A stretch of DNA of 64,000 nt from Pseudomonas alkylphenolica (GTDB taxonomy: Bacteria > Pseudomonadota > Gammaproteobacteria > Pseudomonadales > Pseudomonadaceae). A program made the position numbers and the translations under genes. Under the pieces are notes generated by a model. That model did no database searches. It had not been told where the DNA came from and worked only from the letters and a program-made list of their open reading frames with translations. Shown one piece after another: positions 63,344-64,000 of the stretch. Position 1 is the stretch's first letter. Every line of letters starts with the position of its first letter. The stretch is taken from NCBI RefSeq assembly GCF_000746525.1, contig NZ_CP009048.1:405501-469500 (forward strand). Direction: 5' to 3'.

Positions 63344-64000
63344 TTATCCGCGATCGCGCGGATCGCCATACAGCTCAGGGCGCAGGTCGTGCAGGTAGGG
63401 CGTGCTGGCGCGTCCTTCGTGGACCCGTTGCAGTTCCAGGTCTGCCTGCAGCAGGGTGCTGTCGCGACCGGCCATGGCCAGGATGCTGCCGTCCGGGCCG
63501 ACAATGCTGCTCTGTCCGCAGTAGTGGATCTCGTCTTCGCTGCCGCAGTAGTTGGCGTAGAGCAGGTAGCACTGGTTTTCGTAGGCGCGGGCGCGCACGG
63601 TGACTTGGGCAATGAAGTCGTAAGGCACCATGTTCGCCGTCGGCACCAGAATCAGCTCGGCACCGGCCAGGGCCAGGCGTCGGGCATTTTCCGGAAACTC
63701 GATGTCGTAGCAGATCAGCAAGCCCAGCCGCCATCCGTTCAATTCCACCACCGGGAAATGATCGGGGCCCGGGCTGAACATCGCCCGGTCCAGACCGCCG
63801 AACAGGTGGGTCTTGCGGTAGTTGCACAGGCTGCTGCCATGGGCGTCGATCAGCTGTACGGCGTTGTAGATCCGGCCGTCTTCGGACAGCTCGGGATAAC
63901 CGTAGGCAATGGCGATGCGATTGCTCTGGGCGATCTCCACCACGGCCATGGCCGAAGGCCCGTCTTCGGCCTCGGCCAGGCGTTCCACGGCCTCGCTGCC
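63344..64000 (-). CDS. Carbon-nitrogen hydrolase (nitrilase/amidase family), 5' end outside window
   Basis: The C-terminal about 218 residues of a CN-hydrolase. Two of the Glu-Lys-Cys triad are visible: Lys in NYRKTHLFG and Cys in LLICYDIEFPE, followed by RARAYENQCYLLYANYCG. The Glu of the triad is expected off the right edge or just inside it. The frame is open to 64000, so the Met at 63988 is internal. A neighbour of this kind upstream of pqqF occurs in P. putida. Substrate unknown; it ends 38 bp before pqqF begins, so the two may share a transcript. Confidence 0.85.
   Translation of the reverse strand, partial: GSEAVERLAEAEDGPSAMAVVEIAQSNRIAIAYGYPELSEDGRIYNAVQLIDAHGSSLCNYRKTHLFGGLDRAMFSPGPDHFPVVELNGWRLGLLICYDIEFPENARRLALAGAELILVPTANMVPYDFIAQVTVRARAYENQCYLLYANYCGSEDEIHYCGQSSIVGPDGSILAMAGRDSTLLQADLELQRVHEGRASTPYLHDLRPELYGDPRDRG

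Overview
The window reads as a chromosomal segment of a Pseudomonas, most probably of the putida group. The gene order creCD - gst - msrA - dipA-like - aceFE - glnE - waaFCGP - LPS kinases, and further on bioBFHCD - acyl-CoA dehydrogenases - pqqFABCDE, follows the Pseudomonas core chromosome as I remember it. The non-coding sequence carries many copies of the putida-type REP palindrome (core GGGAGCGGGCTTGCCCCGCGA). GC content is high, genes are densely packed, and nothing resembles a prophage, integron, IS or CRISPR. I found no rRNA or tRNA.

Layout. 1-2020: end of sensor kinase creC and creD, with a CreB-type tag between them. 2156-6284: glutathione transferase, methionine sulfoxide reductase MsrA and a PAS/GAF/GGDEF/EAL protein (DipA-like), leftward. 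6603-10890: pyruvate dehydrogenase E2 and E1 (aceF, aceE), leftward, with two matching palindromes upstream. 11332-21386: glnE, then a tightly overlapping rightward LPS-core operon (waaF, waaC, waaG, waaP, wapP, wapQ and a double-kinase protein). 21485-29707: a leftward block with a large DUF6543 (dermonecrotic-toxin-like) protein, a small membrane protein, a PepSY protein, a TonB-dependent siderophore transducer, FecR and a FecI-type sigma factor. 29803-33121: exonuclease, cNMP/CBS/DUF294 protein and a single-domain response regulator. 33189-41500: malate synthase G, a GcvR-like ACT protein, RarD, SrkA kinase, PhoX phosphatase and ModE. 41561-46849: comF and, divergently, bioBFHCD with a BirA operator. 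46957-52766: a miniature flagellar-rod-like protein and two acyl-CoA dehydrogenases flanking a diguanylate cyclase. 52995-55678: LysR regulator, class III aminotransferase and a Pmp3/YqaE peptide. 55777-63305: PQQ cluster pqqF-A-B-C-D-E plus an S9 peptidase. 63344-64000: a partial nitrilase-family hydrolase.

How it fits together. Most of the window is housekeeping: pyruvate to acetyl-CoA, nitrogen signalling through GlnE, inner-core LPS assembly and phosphorylation, biotin, PQQ, the glyoxylate shunt and fatty-acid oxidation. The regulatory DNA is readable in several places: three in-phase CreB boxes, a FadR/GntR-type operator pair before aceE, a Fur-like box before the sigma factor, a Pho-box-like element before phoX, a near-perfect BirA site before bioB, a PsrA site on the first acyl-CoA dehydrogenase promoter, and a LysR palindrome on the lysR start codon.

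The least ordinary part is 21.4-24.5 kb. There an orphan toxin-like DUF6543 gene sits at the tail of an iron-uptake/signalling locus, and a long hairpin pairs its Shine-Dalgarno sequence and part of its start codon. Also worth a second look: a WapQ kinase that seems to lack the catalytic Asp, a 98-residue protein joining both ends of a flagellar rod protein, and a 15-bp triplicate with a possible leader peptide before the DUF294 gene.
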